64,000 nt of DNA from DATKYQ01 sp035528415 (GCA_035528415.1 DATKYQ010000075.1:27356-91355); one strand, 5' to 3'; shown: positions 1-8,742, numbered from the stretch's first letter. Notes: generated from the letters alone by a model not told the origin. Numbers and translations are program-made.

Positions 1-485
1 ATCATCTCCATGGCGCGCTTGGATCCCGCGTGCCTGATGACCAGCGGCGCGATAATCATGGGAAACATCCCGGCGCGCACCTCCGGCGTGCCGAAGACAG
101 CATCGTCGCAAGCAACGACCAGATCGCAGGCCAGCGCCAGTCCCAACCCGCCACCCAGGCAATAGCCTGCCACCCGCGCTAATAGAGGCGTCTGCATGGA
201 TTCCATGCAGAGCAACAGATCGCCGAACAACTCGAGCGCCCCTGCGGCGCCATGTTCAGCCGACATGTCGGAGGCCAGGTCACCGCCTGCGCAAAAGGCC
301 TTCTGGCCCGCTCCGGTGATGCACACCAGGCGCACGCCTGGTTCGCTGTCCGCCTCTTTTAAAGCCCCGATCAGGGCCTTGGTCAGCTCGGCGTCAAGGG
401 CGTTGCGGCGCTTTTCGCGGTTGAGTGTCAAAGTCACGACGTGGCCGTCGCGCGCGACGATAAGCTTCGGCTCATCCTTCGCCAT
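1..485 (-). CDS. Enoyl-CoA hydratase/isomerase (crotonase), C-terminus beyond window
   Basis: Crotonase-fold enzyme. About 161 N-terminal residues are visible, of a usual 255-265; the rest lies left of base 1. The start at 485 reads MAKDEPKLIV. Both oxyanion-hole segments are present: AFCAGGDL, and GYCLGGGLGLALACDLV followed by FGTPEVRAGMFP. It overlaps the end of the biotin carrier gene by 14 bases. By position behind a methylcrotonyl-CoA-type carboxylase, the inferred role is hydration of 3-methylglutaconyl-CoA in leucine breakdown. The sequence alone shows only a crotonase, so other enoyl-CoA substrates remain possible. Confidence 0.88.
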   Translation of the reverse strand, partial: MAKDEPKLIVARDGHVVTLTLNREKRRNALDAELTKALIGALKEADSEPGVRLVCITGAGQKAFCAGGDLASDMSAEHGAAGALELFGDLLLCMESMQTPLLARVAGYCLGGGLGLALACDLVVACDDAVFGTPEVRAGMFPMIIAPLVIRHAGSKRAMEM

Positions 486-999
486 CGCAATCCTCCTCGG
501 GCACTAACTCGACCAGGACCTGTCCGGGTGAAACTTTATCGCCCTCGGCAACGTTCACTGCTAAAACGACTCCGTCCCGGGGCGCGACCAGCGTGGTTTC
601 CATCTTCATGGCCGAAACGACCACCAGCGCCTGTCCACGCTCGACATGCTGCCCGGGCTCAGAAAGTATCCTGACGACGACGGCCGGCATCGGCGGGGTG
701 ACATCTCCGGGCGGCCGGGCCGTGGCCGGCCCGCCGGCCAGCGGTTCTATCAATGCCTGGCTTCCGGCGCAAAAAGCCCAGAAGTCATGGCCGACCCTGG
801 CGAGCCTGACCAGCGCCGTTCCGCCGGCGAACGTCAGATGAAGACGATCAGGGACCGGAGCGCGTACTCCGGCCTCGATCGTCTCACCGTCGATGCGCGC
901 ACGTAGCCTGGCGGGTTCTCCTTCCCTTCCGGGTGTGTATTCGAGCACCTCGATCTCGTGCTCGGCGTCGTTCATCCTCACGCGTCTCATGGCACCCAT
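472..999 (-). CDS. Biotin carboxyl carrier protein of an acyl-CoA carboxylase
   Basis: A 175-residue protein ending in a biotinyl/lipoyl domain (about 100-172) with the biotin motif AMKMET; the biotinylated lysine is K132. The first 90 residues are a beta-rich segment resembling the linker domain that joins biotin carboxylase to the carrier in methylcrotonyl- and propionyl-CoA carboxylase alpha chains. In those enzymes the carrier is usually fused to the carboxylase; here it is a separate gene starting 3 bases after it. The start at 999 follows a GGGG motif; ATGs at 990 and 978 are alternatives. It overlaps the downstream hydratase gene. Confidence 0.9.
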   Translation of the reverse strand: MGAMRRVRMNDAEHEIEVLEYTPGREGEPARLRARIDGETIEAGVRAPVPDRLHLTFAGGTALVRLARVGHDFWAFCAGSQALIEPLAGGPATARPPGDVTPPMPAVVVRILSEPGQHVERGQALVVVSAMKMETTLVAPRDGVVLAVNVAEGDKVSPGQVLVELVPEEDCDGEG

Positions 1000-1002
1000 T
1001 TT

Positions 1003-2520
1003 TTATCCCCAGCTACGGAAACGGCCAAGTCTGATCCAGGGATCATCCCGATGGCCGCCTCCCATTCCCGGACGGTCAGCACGTGATCCAGGTGACTTTC
1101 CCGCTCGCTCTTCATCAGCCAGGCGGTCCGCCAGCCAGCCGAACAATGCCATCCGAGCGCGCTCTTCAGATGGCTTCCAATCTTTAAAGTATCGCTCGAG
1201 GAAATCCGTGGACGTTTCCGCTTTCATAAATTGTTTCGATTCGATAACTTCGATCAATATCTCGACAGGCGTCTTCACCCCGAGAACACATGTCTCTCGC
1301 AGCGCCCGGGCCATTCGAGTCGCCGCCCGGTCGCGATTGGCCGCGAAAGTAACCAGCTTTGCAAGAATCGGATCGTAGTGAACCGGGACGACACTGCCCG
1401 GCATGATGCCGCTATCGAAGCGCACACCGGGTCCTGAAGGAGCCTCCAGAGCACAAATTGTGCCGGGGCTGGGCATGAATCCCCGGGCCGGGTCCTCGGC
1501 GTAGATGCGGCACTCGATGGCATGGCCGCGGCAAGAGATCTCTTGCTGTGCCATCGAAAGTGTCTCGCCCGCGGCTATACGGATTTGCTGTTCGACCAGG
1601 TCGACTCCGGTTATTAATTCTGTAACCGGGTGTTCCACCTGCAACCGGGCGTTCACCTCCATGAAGCTGAAATTCCCCTGGTCATCGAGTAAGAACTCCA
1701 CCGTGCCGGCGTTGGTGTAGTCCGCTGCCCGGGCCACGCTGGTTGCCGCCCGGCACAACTTCTCGCGCAACTCGGCGTCGAGTGCCGCTGAAGGCGCCTC
1801 TTCGATTATTTTCTGGTGACGGCGTTGTATGGAGCACTCGCGCTCGAAAAGATGCACCAGGTTGCCATGCTCGTCGGCAAGGATCTGCACTTCGATGTGG
1901 CGAGCATTCTCGACACAGCGCTCCAGAAAAAGCCTGCCGTCCCCGAAGGCGCTATGGGCCTCGCCGGCGGCAAGTTCAAGTGCTTCTGCGAGCGCCTCCG
2001 GACGTTCCACCCGGCGCATGCCCTTGCCGCCCCCACCGGCGGCGGCCTTGATCATCACAGGATATCCTAGCTTTTCAGCTTGCTTAAGAAGAGCCCGGCG
2101 GTCGTCTGAGGGCAACTCCGTCCCCGCAGTCGGCGGCACACCCGCCTCTTTTGCAAGCTTGCGGGCTGCTATCTTGTCGCCCACCAGGGCCAGCACCTCG
2201 GATCGCGGCCCGATGAAGGTAAGATCGGCTCGTTCGCAGGCGGCGGCCATATCGGCGCTCTCGGCCAGAAAGCCGTAGCCCGGGTGCAGCGCCTCGGCGC
2301 CCGTGTCCTTGGCAGCCCTGATTATCTTGTCGATAGCCAGGTAGCTGTCTGCCGGCTCGTCGCCCCCCAGCGCAACCACCTGGTCGGCCTGCTGGACGTG
2401 CAGGGCGTCACTGTCGACGTCGGAACACACCCCCACCGTGGCAATGCCCATCTCGCGGCAGGTACGAAAAATTCTGACGGCGATCTCACCGCGGTTGGCA
2501 ACCAGGATCTTCGTAAACAT
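1003..2520 (-). CDS. Acyl-CoA carboxylase, biotin carboxylase subunit (methylcrotonyl-CoA type)
   Basis: A 505-residue ATP-grasp biotin carboxylase. It carboxylates biotin on the carrier protein with ATP and bicarbonate. The start at 2520 gives the typical MFTKILVANRGEIAVRIF. Visible are the glycine-rich ATP loop AAAGGGGKGMR, the ERDCSIQRR-like segment ERECSIQRRHQK, and EVNARLQVEHPVTE in the catalytic site. It ends with a short C-terminal extension and has no biotin domain, which is encoded next door at 472-999. The gene lies 8 bases after the carboxyltransferase gene, so the two are co-transcribed. Confidence 0.92.
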   Translation of the reverse strand: MFTKILVANRGEIAVRIFRTCREMGIATVGVCSDVDSDALHVQQADQVVALGGDEPADSYLAIDKIIRAAKDTGAEALHPGYGFLAESADMAAACERADLTFIGPRSEVLALVGDKIAARKLAKEAGVPPTAGTELPSDDRRALLKQAEKLGYPVMIKAAAGGGGKGMRRVERPEALAEALELAAGEAHSAFGDGRLFLERCVENARHIEVQILADEHGNLVHLFERECSIQRRHQKIIEEAPSAALDAELREKLCRAATSVARAADYTNAGTVEFLLDDQGNFSFMEVNARLQVEHPVTELITGVDLVEQQIRIAAGETLSMAQQEISCRGHAIECRIYAEDPARGFMPSPGTICALEAPSGPGVRFDSGIMPGSVVPVHYDPILAKLVTFAANRDRAATRMARALRETCVLGVKTPVEILIEVIESKQFMKAETSTDFLERYFKDWKPSEERARMALFGWLADRLADEERAGKSPGSRADRPGMGGGHRDDPWIRLGRFRSWG

Positions 2521-2528
2521 AGGCCTCC

Positions 2529-4145
2529 TCACATCCTGAATAGCCCATAGCCCAAGCGGCCCGATCGCAGCGGGGCACACAACGAAGCCGACAGCGAAAG
2601 ACCCAAGACATCCCGCGTCTTGGCCGGATCGAGAATGCCGTCGTCCCACAGGTTGGCCGTCGAATGGTAGGCGCCGCCTTGCTGCTCACCGGCCTGCAAA
2701 ATCGGCTGCTTGATGGCCTCGACATCCTCTTTCGAAAGCGGCGCTTGGCCCTCGCGGATCAACTGCTCGTTCTTGACCGAGACAAGTACGCTGGCCGCCT
2801 GCTCGGGGCCCATCACCCCGATACGGGCGTTGGGCCACATCCACAAAAAGCGTGGGGAGTATGCCCGGCCGCACATGCCGTAGTTGCCTGCCCCGAATGA
2901 TTGTCCGATCATGACGGTGAACTTGGGAACGGTGGCGGTGGCAACGGCACAGACCATCTTGTGCCCGTCCTTGGTGATCCCACCGCGCTCGTATTCGCGC
3001 CCGATGATGTAGCCGGCGATGTTCTGCAAGAAGACCAGCGGCACCCCGTCGCGGTCGCAAAGCTGGATGAACTGAGTCGCCTTGAGAGCACTTTGGGAAA
3101 ACAGCACACCGTTGTTGGCCAGAATGCCGATTTGCATCCCATGCAGAAAGGCAAAGCCGCACACCAATGTCGGGCCGTAACGTTTCTTGAACTCGTGGAA
3201 GCGGCTTCCGTCCACAATGCGGGCGATCACCTCGCGCACGTCGTAGGCTGTGGCCAGCGAGCGCGGGACGATGCCGTAGATCTCTTTTGGATCGTAGAGC
3301 GGTTCTTCAGAGTCGTTGAGCAGAGGCCACTCTTTGCGAGCCGCAGGCAGCAGGGCGACGATGTCCCGTATGATATGCACAGCATCCCTGTCGTCCTGGG
3401 CCAGATAGTCGGAGACACCGGATTCCGAGCAGTGCAGCTCGGCGCCGCCGAGTTCCTCGGCCGTGACCTCCTCGCCGGTAGCAGCAGCCACCAATGGCGG
3501 CCCGCCCAAAAAGATCGCGCCGGTGCCCTTGACGTGTACGACGTGATCCGACATGGCCGGAATATAGGCTGCCCCGGCGGTGCATAGACCCATGACGGCG
3601 GTTATCTGCGGGATGCCCATCTTGGACATGACAGCCTGGTTGTAAAACACGCGCCCGCCGTCGTCGATGTCGGGAAACAGCTCGCTCTGCAGCGGCAGAA
3701 AAGCGCCGCCCGAGTCGACCAGGTTGATCATCGGCAGGCGGTTCTCAATGGCAATGGTTTGGCAGCGCAGTGTCTTCTTTACGCCCATGGGGTAGATCGT
3801 ACCGCCCTTGATGCGCGCGTCGTTGGCCGTCACCAGCACCTCGCGCCCCTGCACGCGCCCAATCCCGGCCGTGCTGCCCGCGCCGTGCACCCGCCCGTCA
3901 TACATGTCCATAGCGGCCAGGGGAGCGATCTCGAGAAAAGGAGAGTCGCGATCGAGCAAAAGCTCGATCCTCTCTTCGACCGGCAGCTTGCCCAATTCGG
4001 CGTGGCGCTTGCGGGCCCTCTCCGAACGATCCGTCCGCGCGCGGGCAAGCTCTTTGTTCAAGTCGTCAACCAGGCCCTGCATCTGCTCACGGTTGGCCCT
4101 GAAATCGTCTCCCTCGACGTCGACACGGCTTTCGATGACTTCCAT
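2529..4145 (-). CDS. Acyl-CoA carboxylase carboxyltransferase subunit (methylcrotonyl-CoA carboxylase beta type)
   Basis: A 538-residue carboxyltransferase with two crotonase-like halves. It moves CO2 from carboxybiotin to an acyl-CoA. The segment NLVDSGGAFLPLQSELFPD matches the methylcrotonyl/geranyl-CoA carboxylase class (GGANLP) rather than propionyl- or acetyl-CoA carboxylases. GLCTAGAAYIPAMSD and QSFGAGNYGMCGRA are the oxyanion-hole regions of the N and C halves. An ATG at 4157 is in frame, but GGAGG lies 5 bases before the ATG at 4145, which fixes the start. The substrate (3-methylcrotonyl-CoA) is inferred from family and operon. Confidence 0.9.
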   Translation of the reverse strand: MEVIESRVDVEGDDFRANREQMQGLVDDLNKELARARTDRSERARKRHAELGKLPVEERIELLLDRDSPFLEIAPLAAMDMYDGRVHGAGSTAGIGRVQGREVLVTANDARIKGGTIYPMGVKKTLRCQTIAIENRLPMINLVDSGGAFLPLQSELFPDIDDGGRVFYNQAVMSKMGIPQITAVMGLCTAGAAYIPAMSDHVVHVKGTGAIFLGGPPLVAAATGEEVTAEELGGAELHCSESGVSDYLAQDDRDAVHIIRDIVALLPAARKEWPLLNDSEEPLYDPKEIYGIVPRSLATAYDVREVIARIVDGSRFHEFKKRYGPTLVCGFAFLHGMQIGILANNGVLFSQSALKATQFIQLCDRDGVPLVFLQNIAGYIIGREYERGGITKDGHKMVCAVATATVPKFTVMIGQSFGAGNYGMCGRAYSPRFLWMWPNARIGVMGPEQAASVLVSVKNEQLIREGQAPLSKEDVEAIKQPILQAGEQQGGAYHSTANLWDDGILDPAKTRDVLGLSLSASLCAPLRSGRLGYGLFRM

Positions 4146-4182
4146 GCCCGCCTCCATCCGTGTGGCTTGTACACGAGGCTAA

Positions 4183-4211
4183 AAGGTATTAGGACACGGG
4201 CAACAAGTCAA
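4183..4211 (-). promoter_or_regulatory. Possible sigma70 promoter for the carboxylase genes
   Basis: On the minus strand TTGACT is separated by 17 bases from TACCTT, ending 37 bases before the carboxyltransferase start. The -35 is strong and the -10 weak. It lies in the only sizeable gap (4146-4416) of this operon, so the carboxylase genes may have their own promoter. Confidence 0.4.
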
Positions 4212-4416
4212 CGCGTAATGGAATAATCATTCAGGCAGGTTTGTTCCCACAACGATATGAAGCACAGGGCATTGGCATTGGCCCCGTCACGCCCCGCCCT
4301 GGATGGAGGCGCTTGCAGTTCGGACCTCGTCAGGATTCCTCCCAACGTAACTTGGTGATGGACCGAACACGGGGCGTCTCCTTCCAGGGGTATTTATGAG
4401 TTCCGACCGCCTCTTC

Positions 4417-5544
4417 TTATGCTTCACCAACCTTTTGAAGCACGTCGTCGGCTATGTCCATGCGGGCAACTTGCGAGGTGTTTCCCATGATGGTGCCTAG
4501 ATGGGCGTTGCGGAAGGCTCGTTCTACCGGGTTGGGTTGGCTGTAGCCGGCTGCGGCCATGATCTGCAGCGCCTTGTCCGCAAGTTTACCGGCGTTTTCG
4601 GTGGCGAACACCTTGGCGCACAAAGCCAAAGACGCGGCCCCGCGATCGCCTGTTGCCGCGGCCCAGGCGGCGCGCAGGGCCAGAAGCTCCGCCGTCTGGG
4701 AGAGTGTCAGCATCTCGGCCAGGGCAAAGCGCACGCTCTGGTAGCCGGCCGGGGGCTTTGCGTGGGTGCGCTTGACGTCGGCGCTTGCCCGCGCCTGATC
4801 CAGACAGAGACGCATCGTCCCGCAGGCTACGCCCGTAAGCGCGCGATCCCAGCTTGCGCGCAGTTCTTGCAGTAGATCTACTTCGGATGGATCGAAGGGA
4901 CCTACTACCCTTTCCGGCTCAAGGCGCACATCGCGTAGCTCAAGCGGGCAGGTGCACAATTCTTTGTAGCCAAGCGTGTCCAGGCGCTCGCCGAATTCGA
5001 CGCCTGCTTGCGTCCCGTCTATCAGGAAGAGCGCCGTCCGCTCCCCGATTCGTCCCAACACCCCGATCACATCCGCCATGGGCGCCAGGCTTACCGTGGA
5101 TTTGCTGCCGCTGAGCAGAAAGCCCGGGCCGTCTTTGCGGGCTTGCGTCTCGAGTGTCTTCGGAACCGAGCCGGATAGCGGTTCGGAGGCTGCCACGGCC
5201 GCGATGCTTTTGCCTTGCAGGATCGGATCGATAAACATTTTTTGTTCGGGCGATCCGTGCCTGGAAATCAGATCGCAGAGCAAGCGCGCGCCGATGTCTG
5301 CGGCCAAGGCAATCCACGACGAGCGGCGGGCAAGCTCTGTTTGGGCCGCGAGTCTGCCGGGACCGGCTTGCTCGGCCAGGTAGCCCGCATCTCCCAGGCG
5401 CGCAAGCCATGCCCGCAATACCGGCGCGATCTGGCCGGGTCCAGCTTTCTCTAACGTTTCGGGTTCGGGCAGGTTCTTGTCCGCAACCAGCATCTTTATT
5501 TTTTCGACCAGCTCACTTTCTGTTGCGCTCAGATCGTAGTCCAT
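4417..5544 (-). CDS. Acyl-CoA dehydrogenase family protein (divergent)
   Basis: A 375-residue flavoprotein-like protein with acyl-CoA dehydrogenase architecture: helical N-domain, beta middle domain from about 110 (VAASEP, LSGSKSTV), and helical C-domain with QIMAAAGYSQPNPVERAFRNAH. The usual catalytic glutamate of EGTSQ is replaced: the sequence reads MGNTSQ, with G354 at that place. At the alternative base position used by isovaleryl-CoA dehydrogenase it has Asp (SWDR, D233). The N-domain is also poorly conserved. It may act on an unusual acyl-CoA or be a non-catalytic partner of the dehydrogenase encoded 10 bases upstream. Confidence 0.75.
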   Translation of the reverse strand: MDYDLSATESELVEKIKMLVADKNLPEPETLEKAGPGQIAPVLRAWLARLGDAGYLAEQAGPGRLAAQTELARRSSWIALAADIGARLLCDLISRHGSPEQKMFIDPILQGKSIAAVAASEPLSGSVPKTLETQARKDGPGFLLSGSKSTVSLAPMADVIGVLGRIGERTALFLIDGTQAGVEFGERLDTLGYKELCTCPLELRDVRLEPERVVGPFDPSEVDLLQELRASWDRALTGVACGTMRLCLDQARASADVKRTHAKPPAGYQSVRFALAEMLTLSQTAELLALRAAWAAATGDRGAASLALCAKVFATENAGKLADKALQIMAAAGYSQPNPVERAFRNAHLGTIMGNTSQVARMDIADDVLQKVGEA

Positions 5545-5554
5545 CTTGCGGTCC

Positions 5555-6697
5555 TCACATCAGCTTCGAGATGATCATCTTCTGGATTTCCGAAGTGCCG
5601 CCGCCGATGGGAGCCAGGCGGCCGTCTCTGAACATACGTTCCATCTCGTACTCGTGGCAATAGCCGTAGCCGCCCATCAAGGACATCGCGGCATTGGCCG
5701 GCTCCAGCGACCAGTCGCCGATGAAGAGCTTGGCAACCGCCGCCTCGAGATGGTTCAAGGGCCGCCCCTGGTCCTTGCACCAGGCGATGCGGTAGACCAG
5801 CCCCCGGGCGGCCTCGAGAAAAATCTTCATCGCGGCAAGCTTCTCCTTGATTGCCTGGAACTCTGCGATCGGCCGGCCGAACTGGCGCCGTTCCTGAGCG
5901 TAGCGGGCGCATTTCATAAGCGCATAGCTCATCCCGCCCACGAAGGGAGCCATCAGCGCCGAGCGATCCCACTCGACCGTCTGCATGGCCATCGGGAATC
6001 CGCCGCCCTCGGCACCGAGCAGGTTCTCTTGCGGGATCTCGCAGTCGTCGAAGAACAGCTCCGAGGTCTGGGAGCTGCGCACGCCCATCTTGTGAAGCGG
6101 CGCCCCGGCGCTGAATCCCGCAGTCCCCCGCTCGACAATGAAGGCGCTGATGCCAGCGTGCTTGGCCTCGGGATCGACAGTCGCGTATACGACCGCAACG
6201 TCTGCGACCGGTCCGTTGGTGATGAAGATCTTCGAGCCGTTCAGCACGTAGCGGTCGCCCTTCAGCACCGCCCGGGTGCGCATGGCGGCCACGTCCGAGC
6301 CGGCCCCGGGCTCGGTCAGTCCCATGCAGCCGATTAGTGTTCCGCTCGCCAGTTTCGGTATATAGCGCCTGCGCTGCTCGTCGTTGCCGTGGGCGAAGAT
6401 TGTGTCGGCGCACAGGAAAGTGTGCGCCCCGTAGGAAAGCATCAGGCCCCCGTCCACCCCGGCCTCGCCCAGGGCCTCGCCGGCCAGCACGGTGGTAACC
6501 ACGTCCGCCCCGCTGCCGCCGAGTTCCTCGGGAAAGTGAAGCCCGAGGATACCGAACTCTCCCAGGCGCCGGAAGGCCTGGCGATCGAACTCGCTTTTGA
6601 GATCGTGCTCGGCGCAGCGCGGCACGATCTCGCGAGCGGCAAACTTGATCACCTGTTCCTTGAAGGCCAGTTGCTCGTCTGAGAACGCAAAATCCAT
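5555..6697 (-). CDS. Acyl-CoA dehydrogenase, isovaleryl-CoA dehydrogenase-like
   Basis: A 380-residue FAD enzyme that introduces the 2,3 double bond into acyl-CoA. Signatures are CMGLTEPGAGSDVAAMRT (FAD/substrate loop), NGSKIFITNGPVAD, ARYAQERRQFGRPIAEFQAI, and GGYGYCHEYEMERMFRD. The C-terminal motif is GGGTSEIQK, so the base is not the MCAD-type glutamate. Isovaleryl- and long-chain enzymes use a Glu on helix G, and here that position is Asp (EWDR, D244). First gene of the leucine-type operon, preceded by GGGAGGTGAG. Isovaleryl-CoA is the inferred substrate. Confidence 0.85.
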   Translation of the reverse strand: MDFAFSDEQLAFKEQVIKFAAREIVPRCAEHDLKSEFDRQAFRRLGEFGILGLHFPEELGGSGADVVTTVLAGEALGEAGVDGGLMLSYGAHTFLCADTIFAHGNDEQRRRYIPKLASGTLIGCMGLTEPGAGSDVAAMRTRAVLKGDRYVLNGSKIFITNGPVADVAVVYATVDPEAKHAGISAFIVERGTAGFSAGAPLHKMGVRSSQTSELFFDDCEIPQENLLGAEGGGFPMAMQTVEWDRSALMAPFVGGMSYALMKCARYAQERRQFGRPIAEFQAIKEKLAAMKIFLEAARGLVYRIAWCKDQGRPLNHLEAAVAKLFIGDWSLEPANAAMSLMGGYGYCHEYEMERMFRDGRLAPIGGGTSEIQKMIISKLM

Positions 6698-6801
6698 CTC
6701 ACCTCCCGAAAAGTGTAGAACCGGATCAGCAATTTACACGTTCATGACCCGCCACGCCAGGCTATTCGCAAAAGAACAAATCATCGCCGGCTTTTACCTC
6801 C

Positions 6802-6830
6802 TTGATTTTCTTGGTTATGACCGATAGGCT
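6802..6830 (+). promoter_or_regulatory. Weak promoter candidate for the envelope-complex operon
   Basis: TTGATT and TAGGCT are separated by 17 bases, 28 bases before the first ATG of the long plus-strand operon. The -10 matches the consensus poorly. I list it because no better candidate lies between the divergent dehydrogenase gene and the operon. Confidence 0.25.
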
Positions 6831-6857
6831 CTTTTCGCGGTGGAGGCTCATTCGAAC

Positions 6858-7283
6858 ATGAAAGTCATTGGCGTTTTTGCATTCTGCCTGTTGTTCTTTA
6901 CCGGTTGCGGCTCGCTCGATCCGGGGGAGACTACTCTCTCCCGCTGGCGGACGGTGCCCTCGCCGGTCACCTTCGCCCGCAAGATCCATCCCGCCCTAAT
7001 CAACAGCTGCGCCACCTCGGGCTGCCATGCTCGGGCGGGCAGCCTGACCTTGCACCTTACCGAGGTTAGTTTGCCGTCCGACTCGGACATGACCGATCCC
7101 TACGACCTGCCGCAGCCACTGAAAGAAGACTACTTCTTGGTCATGGCTTTTTGCGATCTCGACCTGGTCCTGTCGAGCCCATTGCTCGTCTGGAGCGACG
7201 GCCGGCAGCAGGCCCACCCCGGCGGACAGGCGCTCGAGGCTGACGCCCGCTCCGAGATCGTCGACTGGCTCGAGGGCACATGA
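6858..7283 (+). CDS. Small lipoprotein with a CX4CH heme-type motif
   Basis: A 141-residue exported lipoprotein. The start at 6858 gives MKVIGVFAFCLLFFTGCGS, with lipobox FTGC; GGAGG lies 11 bases upstream and a GTG at 6840 is an alternative. After the acylated Cys the segment FARKIHPALINSCATSGCH resembles the start of c-type cytochrome domains, where a phrase like I-HP-I---C precedes the heme site. The spacing is CX4CH, known from cytochromes c3, rather than CX2CH. It is first in the operon and overlaps the next gene by 4 bases. Heme binding is a prediction; no distal axial ligand can be assigned with confidence. Confidence 0.7.
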   Translation: MKVIGVFAFCLLFFTGCGSLDPGETTLSRWRTVPSPVTFARKIHPALINSCATSGCHARAGSLTLHLTEVSLPSDSDMTDPYDLPQPLKEDYFLVMAFCDLDLVLSSPLLVWSDGRQQAHPGGQALEADARSEIVDWLEGT

Positions 7284-8065
7284 TGACGACGGCCCGGCTT
7301 TGCGCCTCTATCTTTGCGCTCTTTATCGTCGCCACGGCGGCTCGCGCGGGGGCCGGCTCGCTCGACGAGGGTCGCATCCAGCTCAGGGTCATGGCCGGCA
7401 GCGTCCCGGTGCGCGCGGGACCGGGCGGCTCGTTTCGCGAGTTGGGCCGCGTCGGGGCCGGCCAGGTCTTCACGGCTATCGACCGCAGCCCGGACGGCGC
7501 CTGGTACCGCATTCGTCTTACCCGCGGGACCTCGGGCTGGGTGTTGGCCGAGCTCGTTTGGCCCTTCGAGATCGTCGACGAGAGCGCTTTAGCCGAAGCC
7601 TCCGACTGGCTGCACCGCAACATCCTGGGGCCGTCGCGCCTGGGAGACGGAAACGTCGGCCTGTCCATCGCAGGCGGCGCCCTGGCGGGCGCCGGGTTCT
7701 TCGTCCTGCGCCTCGCCTACCAGCCCAGCCGTCATTATCTGCTCGAACTCGCGCTGGGCCAGTCGGCCGGCGGGCTGGGCAACGTGCTCACCTACCGGGG
7801 CGAACTGCTCGTCACCCTGGGCCCATGGCATTCGGTTGTCCCCTTCTTGGCCGTCGGAGGCGGCGGAGGCACTTTCATGCCGCATCGCAACGTGGAAATC
7901 TTCAAGACCGGCACCAGGGCGCTGGTAAGCGCCGGGGGCGGACTGATTTTTCAGTTACGAGGTTCGCTGGCTGTGAGATTCGATGTCAGGCACCTGATGC
8001 TCTTCACCCCCGACGACACATGGAGCGCGCTGGCCTTGACGGGTGGCGCGATGTTGACTTTCTGA
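7280..8065 (+). CDS. Secreted SH3b-like domain plus outer-membrane beta-barrel (Nfs/GltA-like position)
   Basis: A 261-residue protein with signal peptide (MMTTARLCASIFALFIVATAARA). Residues about 33-95 form a bacterial SH3-like domain (VRAGPGGSFRELGRVGAGQVF, WYRIRL, GWVLAELV). The C-terminal 130 residues alternate in polarity like an outer-membrane barrel and end in Phe (GGAMLTF). Start ATG overlaps the previous stop (ATGA), implying coupled translation. By position it matches the first barrel of Nfs/Glt-type operons (NfsA/GltA). Homology to those proteins is inferred from order and architecture, not from an alignment. Confidence 0.72.
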   Translation: MMTTARLCASIFALFIVATAARAGAGSLDEGRIQLRVMAGSVPVRAGPGGSFRELGRVGAGQVFTAIDRSPDGAWYRIRLTRGTSGWVLAELVWPFEIVDESALAEASDWLHRNILGPSRLGDGNVGLSIAGGALAGAGFFVLRLAYQPSRHYLLELALGQSAGGLGNVLTYRGELLVTLGPWHSVVPFLAVGGGGGTFMPHRNVEIFKTGTRALVSAGGGLIFQLRGSLAVRFDVRHLMLFTPDDTWSALALTGGAMLTF

Positions 8066-8742
8066 TGAGGACTTTTTTTTCACATCAAAAACCCCGGGCA
8101 AGAACAATGGGCTGGCTGGCCATGTTGATCGTCCTGTCGGCGGGGCCGATCTCTTTCGCCGTCTGTCCCCAGCCGCCGGAAAGCGACGGCGGTGAGCGCA
8201 AGGGCCTGGCCAGGCGAATCTTCGGAAAGAGCCTGCGCCACGAGATCAACATCTTCGGCGGGGTCTACTCGAGTGACATGATGGGCGCATCTCCCATGGG
8301 CGGAGCGTCATACACTTTTCACATCAACGAAGACTTCGCTCTCGAGGCGGGCTTCAACTACGCCTACCTGTCCTCGTCTTTCTCAGGACCGGTGGAGCGA
8401 TTCACGGGCTACAACCTGTTCGAGAAACAGCACGCCTTCATCTACATGGGCAGCCTGGTGTGGCACCCGTTCCACGGCAAATTCATGTTTTTCAGAGCCT
8501 CTGTGCCGCACTTCGATTTCTACCTGACGGCCGGAGTGGGCATCACCGACAGCAACACCAGCGAAGGACTGACCTACACCGCCGGCGCGGGAATCAAGAT
8601 CTTCACAACAGAGTGGCTTTCGGTGCGCGTCGAGATCCGCGATCACATATACGTCCAGCAGTTGCTCGCCTCCGAGGCCTTGACCAACAACCTGGCGGTC
8701 ACGTTGGGAGTCGGTTTTTGGATCCCTTTCGAAAGCTACTGA
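8065..8742 (+). CDS. Outer-membrane beta-barrel protein (myxobacterial OMP type, Nfs/GltB-like position)
   Basis: A 225-residue protein whose ATG shares its A with the previous stop (TGATG). It has a signal sequence around residues 12-32, then a charged segment (GERKGLARRIFGKSLRHEINIFGG) and amphipathic strands typical of the outer-membrane barrel domain common in myxobacteria (YSSDMMGASPMGGASYTFHI; FALEAGFNYAYLSS; YTAGAGIKIF; LAVTLGVGFWIPF). The role is probably a structural barrel of an envelope complex. It corresponds in place to NfsB/GltB. The last 25 bases overlap the next gene. Confidence 0.75.
   Translation: MRTFFSHQKPRARTMGWLAMLIVLSAGPISFAVCPQPPESDGGERKGLARRIFGKSLRHEINIFGGVYSSDMMGASPMGGASYTFHINEDFALEAGFNYAYLSSSFSGPVERFTGYNLFEKQHAFIYMGSLVWHPFHGKFMFFRASVPHFDFYLTAGVGITDSNTSEGLTYTAGAGIKIFTTEWLSVRVEIRDHIYVQQLLASEALTNNLAVTLGVGFWIPFESY

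Noticed and set aside
4146..4416. 271-base gap in the leucine-type operon as a hidden gene
   Set aside because: No frame with a ribosome site and sensible composition; only a promoter candidate at its left end.
6762..6989. Minus-strand 75-codon frame
   Set aside because: Mostly antisense to the lipoprotein gene, no ribosome site, and composition of a shadow frame.
7300..8064. Long N-terminal extension of the barrel gene at 8065
   Set aside because: This part is an arginine-rich shadow of the SH3b-barrel gene in another frame; the true start is the ATG overlapping its stop.
8071..8080. T-run after the SH3b-barrel gene as a terminator
   Set aside because: It lies inside the next coding region and no stem precedes it.
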